From Hymenopus coronatus (Eukaryota > Arthropoda > Insecta > Mantodea > Hymenopodidae): 64,000 nucleotides of DNA. The stretch is from assembly GCA_030762935.1 (NCBI GenBank), contig CM060883.1, positions 34,743,501-34,807,500 of the forward strand, written 5' to 3'. The position numbers and the translations under genes are program-made. The notes below the pieces were generated by a model. That model had not been told where the DNA came from. It worked only from the letters and a program-made list of their open reading frames with translations, and did not search any database. Shown here piece after piece: positions 11,541 to 22,075 of the stretch (its first letter is position 1; each line of letters starts with the position of its first letter).

Positions 11541-12590
11541 GAGAATACACTAGGTTAAAACGACAGTCAAATGTTTTAAAAGCTGGTTCTATGTGAAGCA
11601 ATTGGAGTTCGGTTCGCTTCGCATAACCTGCAGGAAAATACGAGTAGTAGATGAAACGAAACGTCACTTCCTCCTTGAACAAAGTTTAAGTTCTTTAAAA
11701 CTGAAACCGATAACAAGGAATATCTCAGAAACGGTCAGCTATACATACAAGACGTTTATGGCATGTTATGTGTTTTAACGAAATCTATAGGTTTGTGGAG
11801 TAAGTATTTGTCTTACGGGTTAACTGTTATGCACAATTCTGCAAAACATATCCAGAATATAGAGATCTTCAGAGGCTATTCCCCAAAAGGTCCATATATA
11901 CAGTTTATTTGTGATATATATATATATATTGGTCGTCTCCCTAGCGCAGCTGTTTACCAAGCGGGAGACTTGGGTTCGATCCCCAGTACCGGCGAGGGGA
12001 CTTTTCCCCGCTGGGAGACCTGGACCGGGGTGCACTCAGCCTCGTAAGGTCCCTGGGGGTCAATTGAGGAGCTACTTGATGGAGAAGTGGCGGCTCCAGG
12101 TCATGAGGAACGCATTAAACGGCAGGGAAGGGCTCGAGGCGCTGACCACGTCTCACCCCATCCATGACGTCTGTAGTGGACCGAGATGGGGAACGCAGCG
12201 GCCGGACGGTAGACCAAGGTTCCCCGTGAGCTCTCGTGAGTTAATGTATATATACGGAAATTTAATCAACATCGTTAGTGCCATTTGAGAAAAATAAATC
12301 TTTCAAAAATGTTTCCATCTCTAAGTTAATTTGTGGTGGAAGATTTTCTTGAAAATCTTCGTGCCCCCATTCTTGGAAGAAACAAACTATTTTCGTTTTT
12401 GAGATATGCTGTCCACAGACCCAAACACACATACGCACACGGACCGTTCTCAAAAAATGCTTTCTGCCGACTCAGGGTACGTCAAAAAATATATTTTCAG
12501 TGAAACCTTGAAATCAAATTTTTGGGTGGTATACAATACGTTCTCTATCCACTATGTACATTATACATACCGGCTAGAGAAAGAAAAAAG
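11541..12590 (-). repeat. HPR repeat (-), tail-truncated, interrupted by a SINE
   Basis: It begins inside the tail half ('gagaatacactaggttaaaa') directly after the head of the preceding copy. It runs to a diverged head (CACTATGTACATTATACATA). A tRNA-headed SINE at about 11931-12240 splits the body. Confidence 0.8.
11931..12240 (+). mobile_element. SINE family S4, tRNA-derived
   Basis: The 5' head is tRNA-like: box A TAGCGCAGCTG (fits TRGYNNARNNG) near 11943 and box B GGTTCGATCCCC near 11974. A GC-rich body follows (CTGGACCGGGGTGCACTCAG... GTCTGTAGTGGACCGAGATG). A second copy in the opposite orientation lies at 51795-52084. It is inserted in an HPR body at a (TA)n stretch, so the target duplication cannot be delimited. 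Confidence 0.85.
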
Positions 12591-12621
12591 ATAAGAAAAT
12601 CTTATTTTGGTGGGTTTCTTA

Positions 12622-13360
12622 AAAATCTGCTGTGTTCCATTCACACGACTATCTCTACATATCTGCAACAAACTATTGTTGAAAAGCATATACTTCTATA
12701 TATTTCATGATAATCGAGAAAAGATTAGCAGCTTCCTTGCTTCCTTGCAAGTAGAAGCGAAATAAGGGAATACCTTAGGTTAAAGTGATAGTCAAAATTT
12801 GGTTGCGATGTGACTGAAGTTCCTTTGTTTGTATGGACTGCAGTTGACAAATTCCTGTATGAGAAAGGTATTGTTTTAAAGGCGAAGTAAAAACCAAGGA
12901 ATGTCTCAAAATCGATCAACTCCACGAAAAAATGTATATGACATATATTGAGTGTTTAAATGTGCTCTTCAATTTTTGTGTGGTAAGGTTTTGTCTATCT
13001 CTTACGGTTTAGCAGATATGTCAAATTCCGTAAAATTCATTCAGAATAAAGCAGTCTTCAGAGTCCCAGAAAATTCAAAATATAAAATGTATTTTTCAGG
13101 TAAATATGTTTAATAAACGAAATTTTAATCAAAATCGTTAGAGCCATTTTTGAGAAAATCAAAATTTTTGAAAAATGTTCCATGTAAAAGGTAGTTTGGG
13201 GTGGGGAGATTTTTCTCAAAATCTTCGTGTCGCATCCCTGGAAGATACTAAACTTAAATACCAACTTTGGTATATTACTGACTTTTCGTTTTTGAGTTAT
13301 CGTGCTCACAGACACACGGACATACACACACACACTCATGGACGTTTTTCTGAAAATGCT
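12622..13360 (-). repeat. HPR repeat (-), head-truncated
   Basis: It runs from the tail (AAAAATCTGCTGTGTTCCAT) through the body to 'ctgaaaatgctttt', then stops. The next bases are the head of an opposite-strand copy. The missing head and the T-rich microhomology at the joint suggest a rearrangement, not two independent insertions. Confidence 0.85.
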
Positions 13361-14231
13361 TTTTACTTTCTTTATACGTACTATGTACATAGTGTATAGA
13401 GAAGGTATTGTAATGCACTCAAAAATTCGATACCGAGATTTCAACGGAAATACATGTGAATACAAAGAAAAAGCATTTTTAGAAAAATTTACTTGCGTCT
13501 GTCTGTGCTGTTTGTCTCTCTGTATGTGTGTGTCTGTGGGCAGCTTAACTCAAAAACGGAAAGACCGTTAAATACCAAACTTGGTATTTAAGTTCAGTAT
13601 CTTCCAAGGATGCGTCACGAAGATTTTCTAGAAAATCCCCACACCCCAAACTACCCTTCATAAGGAGAAATTGTCAAAAATTGCATTCTTCTAAAAACTG
13701 GCTCTAAAGATTTTGATTAAAATGCCGTATATTAAACATATATTTCTGACAAATAATATGTTCATCTTGAATTTTCTGGGAATAGCCTCTGAAGACTATT
13801 TTATTTTGGATGAATTTTACGGAATTGTGTAAACTGGTAAACCGTAAGATATAGACAAAAGCTTACCACAAAAAAATTGTAGAGCACATTAAAACACGCA
13901 ATTTATGTCATATACATTTTTTTCGTGGAGTTGATCATTTTTTAGATATTCCTTGTTTGTGGTTTCAGCCTTGAAAAACTTATTGTTTTCTCATACAGGA
14001 ATTTGTCAACTCTCTACAAAAGAACTCAGTCAAATAGCAATCACCTTTTGACTATCATTTTAACCTATGGTACTCCCTTATTTCGTTTCTACTTACAAGG
14101 AAGCAAGTAATAAGACTATTTCTGCTAATTTTTTCTCGATTATCATGAAGTAAATAGAAGCATAAGCTTTTTAACAATAAGTTGTTGCAGAGATGTAGAG
14201 AAAGTCATGTGAATGGAAAACTTCAAAGTTT
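13361..14231 (+). repeat. HPR repeat, full length
   Basis: The head TTTTACTTTCTTTATACGTA and its palindrome to about 13400 are followed by core, GTCTGT/GTGTGT region, body and tail (AGAGAAAGTCATGTGAATGG). The core differs from others by a short deletion around 'atacatgtgaatacaaag'. Confidence 0.92.
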
Positions 14232-14338
14232 TTTGGATACAAGGGAGCCTAAAACATATATTTCCGACGAAACCTTAACATTGAATTGTATGGTATTCTC
14301 TATCCACAATGTACATTGTACATAGAGAAAGTAAAAAG
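14229..14338 (-). repeat. HPR head-only fragment (-)
   Basis: About 110 nt of core and head (TTTTTGGATACAAGGGAGCC to AGAGAAAGTAAAAAG) directly follow the tail of the preceding (+) copy. Confidence 0.75.
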
Positions 14339-14890
14339 ATAAGAAAATCCTGTTTTGGTCAGTTTTTTTAAAACAATTATTATAATCATATGCTCTATAG
14401 AAAAGTGGTCAGGGGGTCTTCGACGAAATTTGTTAGAGTAAGCTGCTTGTCTTAAAACTCGTCAATTATTCTATTCCAAATTAATTATGAACTAAATACT
14501 TAAACGACAGAATTAATGTTTTACAAAACCTGAATTTTGAAAATCATAGTATAAAAATTATTTTAAGTTTCTTAAGTACGCGTGATTAAGTTGGATGCTG
14601 AGTATGTTGCTTTCCAAACACTTCGTAATCATTCTAGTTTCTTCAGGGTTTTTCTTGAATGATTTGTGTCTGTATATGTAACGTGGGCGCAGCAATTTGA
14701 TTCATAATCTAAAATTCAAAACATGGAGTTGTAGACATGTTGATTTTACTCCAACTCGTTCTCAGCAGGCAAATTATAACATTAGCATGTGTTGCTGAAG
14801 AAAGATAAATGACTATCGCATGGCAATACAGACCGGGTACAGCAGTCGTGAAAAGATGCGGCGGAGAGAATAAAACAAGTATCAATAAGT
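14339..14890. other. Low-copy DNA, no gene seen
   Basis: No coding or repeat match recognised. The last ~40 bases (GTGGAATAACTTTTTGTTTA) resemble 15477-15515, just upstream of the next S5 SINE, so the S5 neighbourhood appears partly duplicated. Confidence 0.35.
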
Positions 14891-14917
14891 GTGGAATAAC
14901 TTTTTGTTTACACAAGC

Positions 14918-15045
14918 CGTGAGAAGGAGTTGGATAGGCAAAGCCACACTGAAAAACTCAATGCCTTGGCCGGGATTTGAACCACGGATCTCCCGATCTC
15001 TAGCCGGTTGCTCTGCCACTGAGCTACCATGCATTAAATTTGTCA
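14918..15045 (-). mobile_element. SINE family S5, tRNA-derived, minus strand
   Basis: Read on the minus strand it contains a tRNA-like head with box A (TAGCTCAGTGGCAGAG), the segment CAACCGGCTAGAGATCGGGA, and box B GGTTCAAATCCCGG, then a short tail reading GTTTTTCAGTGTGGCTTTGC. An S2 SINE with a perfect 14-bp target duplication is inserted at its 5' side. Homologous sequence may continue beyond it at 15337-15420 (GTTTCCCGGTAAACCACAAG). Confidence 0.8.
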
Positions 15046-15322
15046 AAAAAAATTATTTGGTGTGTTATTTATGGACGCTCTTTAACTACTGTGGTCCTTA
15101 GCGTTCCATTCTAATTTGGGCGTGAAAGACCGCTTAATTTTGCTCAGAGGCCTCTCTATCAGGCTTGAGGTTCTTTTACGTGCCGTAAATCTACGACACG
15201 GGACCAACGGCTTTACTTCCCTTCTGAAGGAAGCCATGCTAAGGATACTACACCCGAAAAAATCCATCGTCCTCCGCCGGGCTTGAAGTTAGCATGGTAA
15301 CCATTACACCACGGAGGGGGGA
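15046..15322 (-). mobile_element. SINE family S2 with perfect 14-bp target duplication
   Basis: Flanked by CATTAAATTTGTCA at both ends (15032-15045 and 15323-15336). On the minus strand the tRNA-like head begins CCTCCGTGGTGTAATGGTTA, and box B sits in a shortened region that has lost part of the tRNA (GCCGGGCTTGAAGTTAGC on the plus strand). The body includes CGTGTCGTAGATTTACGGCA and AGCGGTCTTTCACGCCCA, ending in AT-rich sequence. Two more copies are at 44358 and 59705. It is nested in an S5 SINE. Confidence 0.9.
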
Positions 15323-15510
15323 CATTAAATTTGTCAGCTGACTCCTATGTTTCCCGGTAAACCACAAGGTGATCTCAAATTACTTTGAGATGACAACTCC
15401 AATGGCGAGCTACAATACTGCAAGTACTTTAGACCCAGGATTCATAGTATGGCCAACTATTATGGTCGATTTGTATGGAATAACTGTTTTTTACTGAAGC
15501 CTTTTGAAGG

Positions 15511-15672
15511 ACAGGAGTTGGATAGGTAAAGTCAGGCTGAATTCAGTTGAGAAATTCAATGCTATGCCGGCATGTTGCAATGGTAGCTCTGTGGCAGAGC
15601 AACCGGCTAGAGATCGGGAGATCTGTGGCTCAAATCCCGGCCATGGCATTAAGTTTTTCAGTCTGACTCTAC
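15511..15672 (+). mobile_element. SINE family S5, tRNA-derived, with inverted tail copy
   Basis: A tRNA-like block (GGTAGCTCTGTGGCAGAGC, then AGATCGGGAGATCTGTGG and box B GGCTCAAATCCCGG) lies at about 15580-15650 and ends TTTTTCAGTCTGACTCTACC. Upstream, GGTAAAGTCAGGCTGAATTC is a reversed copy of that same tail, so the unit is bounded by inverted tail sequences. It directly abuts the ATP synthase d pseudogene at 15673. Confidence 0.75.
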
Positions 15673-15674
15673 CA

Positions 15675-16235
15675 ATAAATTGGACAGCTTTAACTGAACG
15701 TGCCCCGAGAGTCAAACACCAAATTTCCTAGTCTTTAAGGCCATACTTCCGAAGAATGCTGGCATGCCCTGAAGAGGTACCCAAAATAGACTGGAACTGC
15801 TACAAAACTCGAGTACCAGTGTAAGGAATGGTTGACGATTTCCAAAAGAAATACGATGCTTTAAACATTTCGTGCCCATCAGATAACGTGACTCCACAAA
15901 TTGAAGCACAAGAAAATGAATTTGCAAAAGAAATGCAAGAATTCATTAAAGAATCTTCTGAAGATGAAGTGGCAAGACTATAATCTTTGCTTCCATATGA
16001 ACAAATGACAATGGAAGACTTCAAGTTTGCTCTTCCAGAAATGGCCTTGGACCCACTGAATAAACCAACATTCCGGCCACATACCCCTGAGGAGCAGAAG
16101 GACAATGAAGAAGAGCCAGAATCAGCTCAGAAAGAACATTAAAAACTTTACATGTTCTACTGCAGAACTTTGGCCACTTGGGGCAATAGAATTTGAATTA
16201 ATTAGTTCTGAATGTAAATAGTTAAATAAATCCGA
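15675..16235 (+). pseudogene. ATPsynD: Processed pseudogene of mitochondrial ATP synthase subunit d
   Basis: A single frame from 15675 to the stop at 16140-16142 reads INWTALTERAPRVKHQIS, stop, RMLACPEEVPKIDWNCY, KTRVPV, stop, GMVDDFQKKYDALNISC, then FAKEMQEFIKESSEDEVARL, stop, SLLPYEQMTMEDFKF, ALPEMALDPLNKPTFRPHTP and an acidic C-terminus ending QKEH. This is the order and wording of insect ATP synthase subunit d, a peripheral-stalk protein of complex V (family length about 170-180 residues). Only about ten N-terminal residues are missing. Three in-frame stops (15729, 15822, 15981) kill it, but no frameshift is seen. There are no introns, and a 3' UTR with AATAAA (16225-16230) follows. This marks a retrocopy, although no poly-A tract remains before the HPR copy at 16241. 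Confidence 0.92.
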
Positions 16236-16240
16236 TAAAG

Positions 16241-17074
16241 ATATTAATGTGTTTCATTGACATGACTTTCTCTACATCTCTGCAACAAATTATTGTTAAA
16301 AAGCTCTTGCTTCTATTTACTGCATGTTAATCGAGAAAAAATTAGAAAACTTATTACTTGTTTCCTTGTAAGTAAGTGAAATAAGGGAATAGCATAAGCT
16401 AAAGTGATAGTTAAAAGTTGGCTGCTATGAGACTGAAGTTTGTATGGACACGAGTTGACAAATTCCTGTATGAGAAAAGTATAAGTTTTTCTCCACGAAA
16501 AAAATGTATATAACATAAATTGTGTGTTTAAACATGCTCTACATTTTTTGTGTGGTAAGTTGTCCATAGTTTATGGTCTAGCAGTTATGCAAAATTCCGT
16601 AAAATTCATCGGGAATAAAGTAGTCTTCAGAGGCTATTCCCAGAAAGTTCAAAATATACATGTTATTTGTCAGGTAAATCTTTAACATATGATATTTTAA
16701 TCAAAATCGTTAGAGCCATTTTTAAGAAAATCAAAATTTTCGAACAAAGTCCCATGTGAAGGGTAGTTGGGGGTGGGGGGATTTTTCTGAAAACCTTCTT
16801 GTCCCATCCTTGGAAGATACTAAACTTAAATAGCAATTTTTGTATTTTACCGACTTTTCGTTTTTGAGTTATCGTGTTCACGGACACACGCATACACACA
16901 CACGCACGCACGCACACACACACACGCGGACTTTTTTGTAAAAATACTTTTTTTGGATAATACAGGGGACCCTAAAACATATATTTCTGGGGAAATCTTG
17001 GTATCGAATTTTTGGGTTGAATGCAATACCTTCTCTATACACTATGTACATAGTACGTATAGAGAAAGTAAAAA
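16241..17074 (-). repeat. HPR repeat, full length
   Basis: It follows the pseudogene 3' UTR. The tail (GTGTTTCATTGACATGACTT), the body with GGGTGGGGGGATTTTTCTGA, a (CACACGCACGCACGCA)-type variable region at 16876-16926 and the head palindrome ending AGAGAAAGTAAAAA are all present. A deletion removes part of the tail-proximal body near 16485. Confidence 0.92.
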
Positions 17075-17600
17075 TACAGTAATCCGTATCCCGCAGTGCA
17101 GCAGTATAATTCAAGCGCTTTGAGTCCAACGTGGCTATGTGGAAATACGCTTTACTCGGAAAAGTTCTACATATAGGCGTTAATTTATATAATATGTTTT
17201 ACTGTTTAATGATTCCTTTGTTATGTACCATTTATGACTAGATTGTTCTTTTGTTTCGTCAGTGTCACCAGATTATTCATTACTTTCTTTGCGCGTACTA
17301 TCTACATAGTTACTAGAGAAGGTATTGTTATGCACCCAAAAATTCGATATCAAGATTGCACTGAACATTTTTGGAAAAAGGTCTGCTTCTGTGCGTGTGT
17401 GTGTATGTCTGTGTCTGTGGACAGCATAGCTCAAAAACGAAAAGACCATTGAATACCAAACTTGGTATTTAAGTTCAGTTATCTTCCAAGTATCTTCAAG
17501 AAAATCCTCCCAGCCCCAACTACATTTTACATGGATCTTTTTTCGAAACATTTGATTTTCTCTAAAATATCACTAACGATTTTGATTAAAATATCATATA

Positions 17601-18497
17601 CTAGCTGACCCGGCGAACTTTCTTCCGTCTTAGAAGCAATAAACGAGCAGAATAATAAATATAAACAAAAAACATCAAGCATTTGAATGATAATTTATTG
17701 GCCGTGTATTTTGGAGCATGGGTTGCACTCTTCAGTGAAGCACCTTGTGATAGACGACATTTCTTGTTTTATTATCAGGCGCAAGAACAAATAACGCAGA
17801 TGGTCTTCCGACCCGTGTACATGCCACATATAATTGACCATGGGAAAAACATAGATTTTCTAGATTCAGACCCACAAATTTCCAAGGACTGGCCTTGTGA
17901 TTTGTTAATGATCATGGCGAATGCAAGACGGATCGGAAATTGAAGTCGTTTAAACTCAAACGGCAAATCGGTTGGGATCATCGGGATCCTCGGAATGAGA
18001 ACTTCCTCACCTTCGAATTTTCCTTTGAGTATCGTCACGTAAATCACATTGTTCATCAATTTACTTACCACTAACGCCTTCCGTTGCACAGTTTTGGTTG
18101 GTTTATGTTTCGAAGCATGATTACTACCTTTAGTCGTAAATTGTGCGGTGGTAAGCCAGGCACATCCAAGGAGTTTAAACATTTAACTGGATAGTTGCTC
18201 TTCACGTGCAATTTCATTCGCAATGTTTTGAATCCTAGTTGTATTACAGTTTGTCGGGAAAGATTCGAATGTCTTGGTCGCGGCATTATAAATGATAATA
18301 TCGGCACAATAAGCTAATAGAAACTCGAAACAAACACCATAGATAACAATGCGTTTAGCTGTCTGTTGCGTTTTGTTATACCACGTTTTATGTCACATCT
18401 CACGGAAACGGGATAAAAAGTATCCTATGTCTGTCTCCTGGTTCTAAGCTACCTCCCCACCGATTTTCAGCCAAATCGGTTATATATATATATATAT
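17601..18497 (-). mobile_element. Helitron, internally deleted, with both termini
   Basis: The minus-strand 3' end reads GCCGGGTCAGCTAG followed by T, the CTAG|T terminus of Helitrons preceded by a GC-rich block. The other end reads, on the minus strand, (AT)n then ACCGATTTGGCTGAAAATCG, GGTAGCTTAGAACCAGGAGA and GGATACTTTTTATCCCG, the conserved 5' region of animal Helitrons. The exact 5' base is obscured by the (TA)n tract. At about 0.9 kb it is far shorter than autonomous copies (several kb) and retains only the helicase 3' end. It is inserted in an HPR body at an AT site. Confidence 0.85.
17690..18182 (-). pseudogene. Helitron PIF1-like helicase, C-terminal remnant
   Basis: The minus-strand frame of about 135 codons contains [56 protein letters not shown] and IINKSQGQSLEICG. 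This is the C-terminal module of the PIF1-type helicase of Helitron Rep/helicase proteins; the INKxQGQ stretch matches the late helicase motif. The following YVACSRV-like block is degraded (SIICGMYTGRKTICV). The Rep domain, Walker A and Walker B motifs are absent. It is thus a passenger remnant in a non-autonomous Helitron. Confidence 0.85.
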
Positions 18498-18848
18498 TAA
18501 TGACATTTACCTGACAAATAAAATGCATATCTTGAATTTTCTGGGAATAGCCTCTGAAGACTACTTTATTCTGGATGAATTTTATGGAATTTTGCATAAC
18601 TGCTAAACCGTAACAGACGGACAAAAACTTACCACACAAAAAATGTAGAGCATGTTAAAACACATGCTTTTTGGTTTCAGCATGGAAAAACATAACTTTC
18701 TCATACACGACTTTGTCAGCTCCTGTCCATACAAACCCAGGAACTTCAGTCACATAGCAACCAGCTTTTGACTATCACTTTAACCTATGGTACTCCCTTA
18801 TTTCGCTTCTACTTACAAGGAAGCAGGTAATAAGACTATTTCTGCCAT

Positions 18849-19316
18849 TTTTTGCCATCCTGCAGCGTAAATAATTTAGGAAATATATGCCCATCAATAC
18901 TACCTATAATAGTAGGTACAACAATGTATAAATGGGTCAGCAGAATAATATATTGGGCAACAATAGCCTATCTCCTTTTTCTTCTAATTTCGCACTCTAA
19001 ACCATTTTGATCGTTCTATAAACATAGAAAGAGGAATAATTTTCCAACTGCTCTCTCACCGTTCAGAAGAACGTCTAGTTTTACGTTTAGGAATGCTCGC
19101 AAAATTAATTTTGTTGCCTGCCTCATTTTATGGAATATTTTGAAGCGAAAGATTCAAGCAGAGAATGCGCTAAAACGTTCTCTTCCAAATAAACAGCTTT
19201 TTGACCTTTCCAGTTCTACAGCTTTAAATCTCGCTCGTTACATTTTGCGTTGCTCTTCTGCTTCCATAGCAAGCAAATAATTTATGCTAAATAGGAGTTA
19301 AAAACACGGTTTCAAA
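18849..19316. other. Low-copy DNA, no gene seen
   Basis: No coding frame, RNA or shared repeat recognised between the truncated HPR tail and the next HPR head. Confidence 0.4.
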
Positions 19317-20231
19317 TTTTTACTTTCTCTAGCCCCGTATGTACAACGCACATAGAGATAGAGAAGTACTGTATTTCACCCAAAAATTCGATACCGAGAT
19401 TTCACCGGAAATACATGTTTTAGGACACCCTGTATCCAAAAAAGCATTTTCACAAAAAGGTCCGTGAGTGTATGTGTGTGGCTGTGTGTCCGTGTATCTG
19501 TGAATACTATAACTCAAAAACGAAAACTAGCTAAAATACCAAACTTGGTATTTAAGTTTAGTATCTTCCAAGGATGCGACACGAAGATTTTCAGAAAAAT
19601 CCCCCTACCCCAAACTACCTTTTACATGGAACTTTTTTTGAACTTTTTGATTTTCCTAAAAATGGCTGTAACGATTTTGGTTAAAATGTCGTATATTAAA
19701 GATATTTACCTGGCAAATGAAATGTATATCTTGAATTTTCTGGGAATAGCTTCTAAAGACCTGCTTATTCTGGATGAATTTTGCTTAATTTTCCATAACT
19801 AGTAAACCATAAGAGATAGACAAAAACTTACTATACAAAATATGTAGGTCTCGTTAAAATACACAAGTTATGTCACATACATTTTTTGGTGGAGCTTACC
19901 ATTTTCGTGGTATTCATTGTTACTAGTTGCAGTTGTGAAGTACTAATACTTTTCTCAGACGGGAGTGTCCGTTTTTCTTTTGTTCTTCTCCTGGCCAAGA
20001 AAAGAAGCGATTTGTAATGAAAATCGCATAAGACAGCTTTTAAAACCTTTGACTATCGGTTTAGCCTATGTATTACCTTATTTTCTTCCTACTTATAAGG
20101 AACTAAGTAATAAGAAAATTGTGCTAATGAGTACCTTGATTAGCAAGATGCAGAAAGAAGAATAATCTTATATATGAAGTTTTTAGAACAGCTAGAGAAA
20201 ATCATGTGAGTGTAACACATCAGATTTTTCT
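19317..20231 (+). repeat. HPR repeat, full length
   Basis: The head has an expanded, imperfect palindrome (CTAGCCCCGTATGTACAACG, then CACATAGAGATAGAGAA). Core, GTGTGTGGCTGTGTGTCCGT variable segment, body and tail (AGAGAAAATCATGTGAGTGT) follow. The tail half belongs to a sub-type with 'cttttgttcttctcctggcc'. Confidence 0.92.
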
Positions 20232-20486
20232 TTCACGTAAACAGGTGATTCTCTGACGTCACCAAAATACATCTACTGCAAACATTGATCAATGAACGAC
20301 GCTTCTTTCGCCTACATTTATTCAACAACATACTGCGTTTTTCTTAAACTTTACTAGCATTCTTAATAAAGTACATAACATAACCAGAAGACTTTGTTGG
20401 AGACCGGCCTGTATTGTTAGAGTCGCTAGATACCAACAGGGGTTTTACACCCAATTCTAATATAGAGGTACTTTTTTTTTCATTCA
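20232..20486. other. Low-copy spacer
   Basis: It contains a TGACGTCA CRE-type site (about 20277) but no coding frame. No relation to other regions was detected. Confidence 0.35.
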
Positions 20487-21560
20487 ATTTTTATTACTAT
20501 CTCTACACATACTACGTACATACAGATGGTATTGTATTACACCCAAAAATTTGATTCCGATATTTCACCGAAAAAAACATGTTTTGAGACCCCTGATTCC
20601 AAAAAAAAAACATTTTAGAAACATGTTGCCGCACGTGCGTGCGTCTATGGACAGTATAGCTCGAAAACGAAAAGTCGGTTAGATACCAAATTTGGTATTT
20701 GTGTTGAGTTCTTCCGAGTATGTGACACGAAAATTTTCAAGAAAATCCCCCCACCCCAACTACCCTATACATGACACATGTTTCGGAAATTTTTACTCTC
20801 TCAAAAATGGCTCTAACTATTTTGATTAAAATGCTTTTTTTAACACATTTTATGGCAATAAAATGTATATCATTAGTTTTCTGGGAATGACCTCTGAAGA
20901 CTTCTTCATTCTACATGATTTTTACATAACTGGAACCGTAAGAGATTGACAGAAACATAAACACAAAAAACGTAGATCTCATTAAAATACACAGTTAATG
21001 TTATATCAATTTCTTCTTTAGAGTTACGTTTACAGATATCCCGATTATTTTTTTTTTATTGTTTCATTTATATAGTCCCCTTTAACATTTAAGGTCATAT
21101 CGGGGCTTTCCACTTGAAACAACTCGTTTTCTGTAGGTACTTTTACGTTAGTTTAAATCATTTTATTTTATTCAAACACGCACACATTCACACTCACATA
21201 CAAACTTCCAGTCTCTGTGGGGGATAGGGAATAATTCCGGCTAAAGAACAATCCCTCACTCCTGCCGGGAATCGAACCCGGGACCCCCAGGAGTGAAGTC
21301 AGCTCGCTGACCACTGATTATTCATTTCAATTTTAAGCCACTTAAACTTTTCTCGAACGAGAAGGCAATCTTTCATCTCGTTTATTTATTCCTGGAAAGC
21401 TTAGGATGGAATTTTATTTGTTTCATAAAGCGACCATCTTTGAAACAATTTGAGTATCGCATTTTCTCATTTTCCTTCTACTTACAAGGAAGCAAGCATT
21501 TAAGACTAATTCTGCTTATGTTTATCTTTATTAGCATGGTGTAGGTTAAACATTATTTTT
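20487..21560 (+). repeat. HPR repeat (+), interrupted by SINE S1, tail-truncated
   Basis: Head TTATTACTATCTCTACACAT, core, short variable segment (GCACGTGCGTGCGTCTATGG) and body run to 'acagatatcccgattatt'. The body resumes after the SINE at 'gattattcatttcaatttta' and fades near 'tagcatggtgtaggttaaac'. Confidence 0.88.
21050..21315 (-). mobile_element. SINE family S1, tRNA-derived
   Basis: Flanked by GATTATT on both sides (21043-21049 and 21316-21322), a short target duplication. The minus strand reads GTGGTCAGCGAGCTGACTTC (tRNA-like head) and GGGTTCGATTCCCGGCAGG (box B). The conserved body holds TTCCCTATCCCCCACAGAGA and GATATGACCTTAAATGTTAA, and the 3' end is A-rich (poly-T on the plus strand). 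Other copies are at 31788, 40897 and 42294. Confidence 0.9.
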
Positions 21561-21778
21561 TTTTAAATAAAAGGTTTTTTTTTTCATTTTGAGGCTCCAA
21601 TAACGATATTTTTCTAAATTCAGATTCTGTTTATTAACTGTTTATATCACATAGTTGTATTTTTACTTTTTCACAATGTTTTACGTATTTGCGCTGCCCC
21701 TTTGCCAAATATTATTTAGAGCAATTTTTAATAGTCCCTGTTATAGCCCCCCGTTACGATGCTCTGTCTGCTCTGGTT

Positions 21779-22012
21779 TTTTTTTTTTGGTAGTGTTTAA
21801 CGCCCGCTTTAACTACTTATGGCACCGCAGGCGGTGACACTGATGATAAATGAATGATGATGGAGCACCGGTGAAATGCGATGGCGGGGAAAACCGGAGT
21901 ACCCGGAGAAAGCCCGCCTAGAGCCGCTTTGTCCACCACAAATTTCACATGCGGTCGGTTGGGATCGGCCCCCAAACGTCTAGGTGAGAGGCGAGTGGTC
22001 TAACCAATTAAT
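21779..22012 (-). mobile_element. SINE family S3, tRNA-derived
   Basis: On the minus strand it begins TTGGTTAGACCACTCGCCTC (tRNA-like head), then GTGGTGGACAAAGCGGCTCT, the CTCCGGGTACTCCGGTTTTC block and GCGGGCGTTAAACACTACC, followed by a short poly-A (T-run 21778-21790 on the plus strand). Box B is mutated. Related copies are at 32509 and 46715. Confidence 0.8.
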
Positions 22013-22075
22013 TTTAGCAAATACACCATCTTCCCCACATTCCACCTCCAGAAGAACACAGTAGCTTTTCTATTT

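Larger units (their letters stand above)
17275..18848 (+). repeat. HPR repeat (+), interrupted by a Helitron, tail-truncated
   Basis: The head (ACTTTCTTTGCGCGTACTAT) and core run to 'gattaaaatatcatata' at 17600. The body resumes at 'ttaatgacatttacctgaca' about 18497. It ends at 'actatttctgccatttttt' without the distal tail. Confidence 0.88.

Noticed and set aside
11206..11682. 158-codon minus-strand frame as a host gene
   Set aside because: It spans the junction of two HPR copies and repeats phrases seen in other copies. It is reported only as part of the HPR reading-frame question.
15580..15655. Possible functional tRNA gene
   Set aside because: Boxes A and B are good, but the block belongs to a repeated SINE (also 14918 and 54518) with a shared non-tRNA tail, and stem pairing is imperfect.
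15800..16105. 101-codon minus-strand Ser/Cys-rich frame
   Set aside because: Shadow of the ATP synthase subunit d pseudogene on the plus strand.
17683..17943. 86-codon plus-strand frame
   Set aside because: Shadow of the Helitron helicase remnant, which is encoded on the minus strand.
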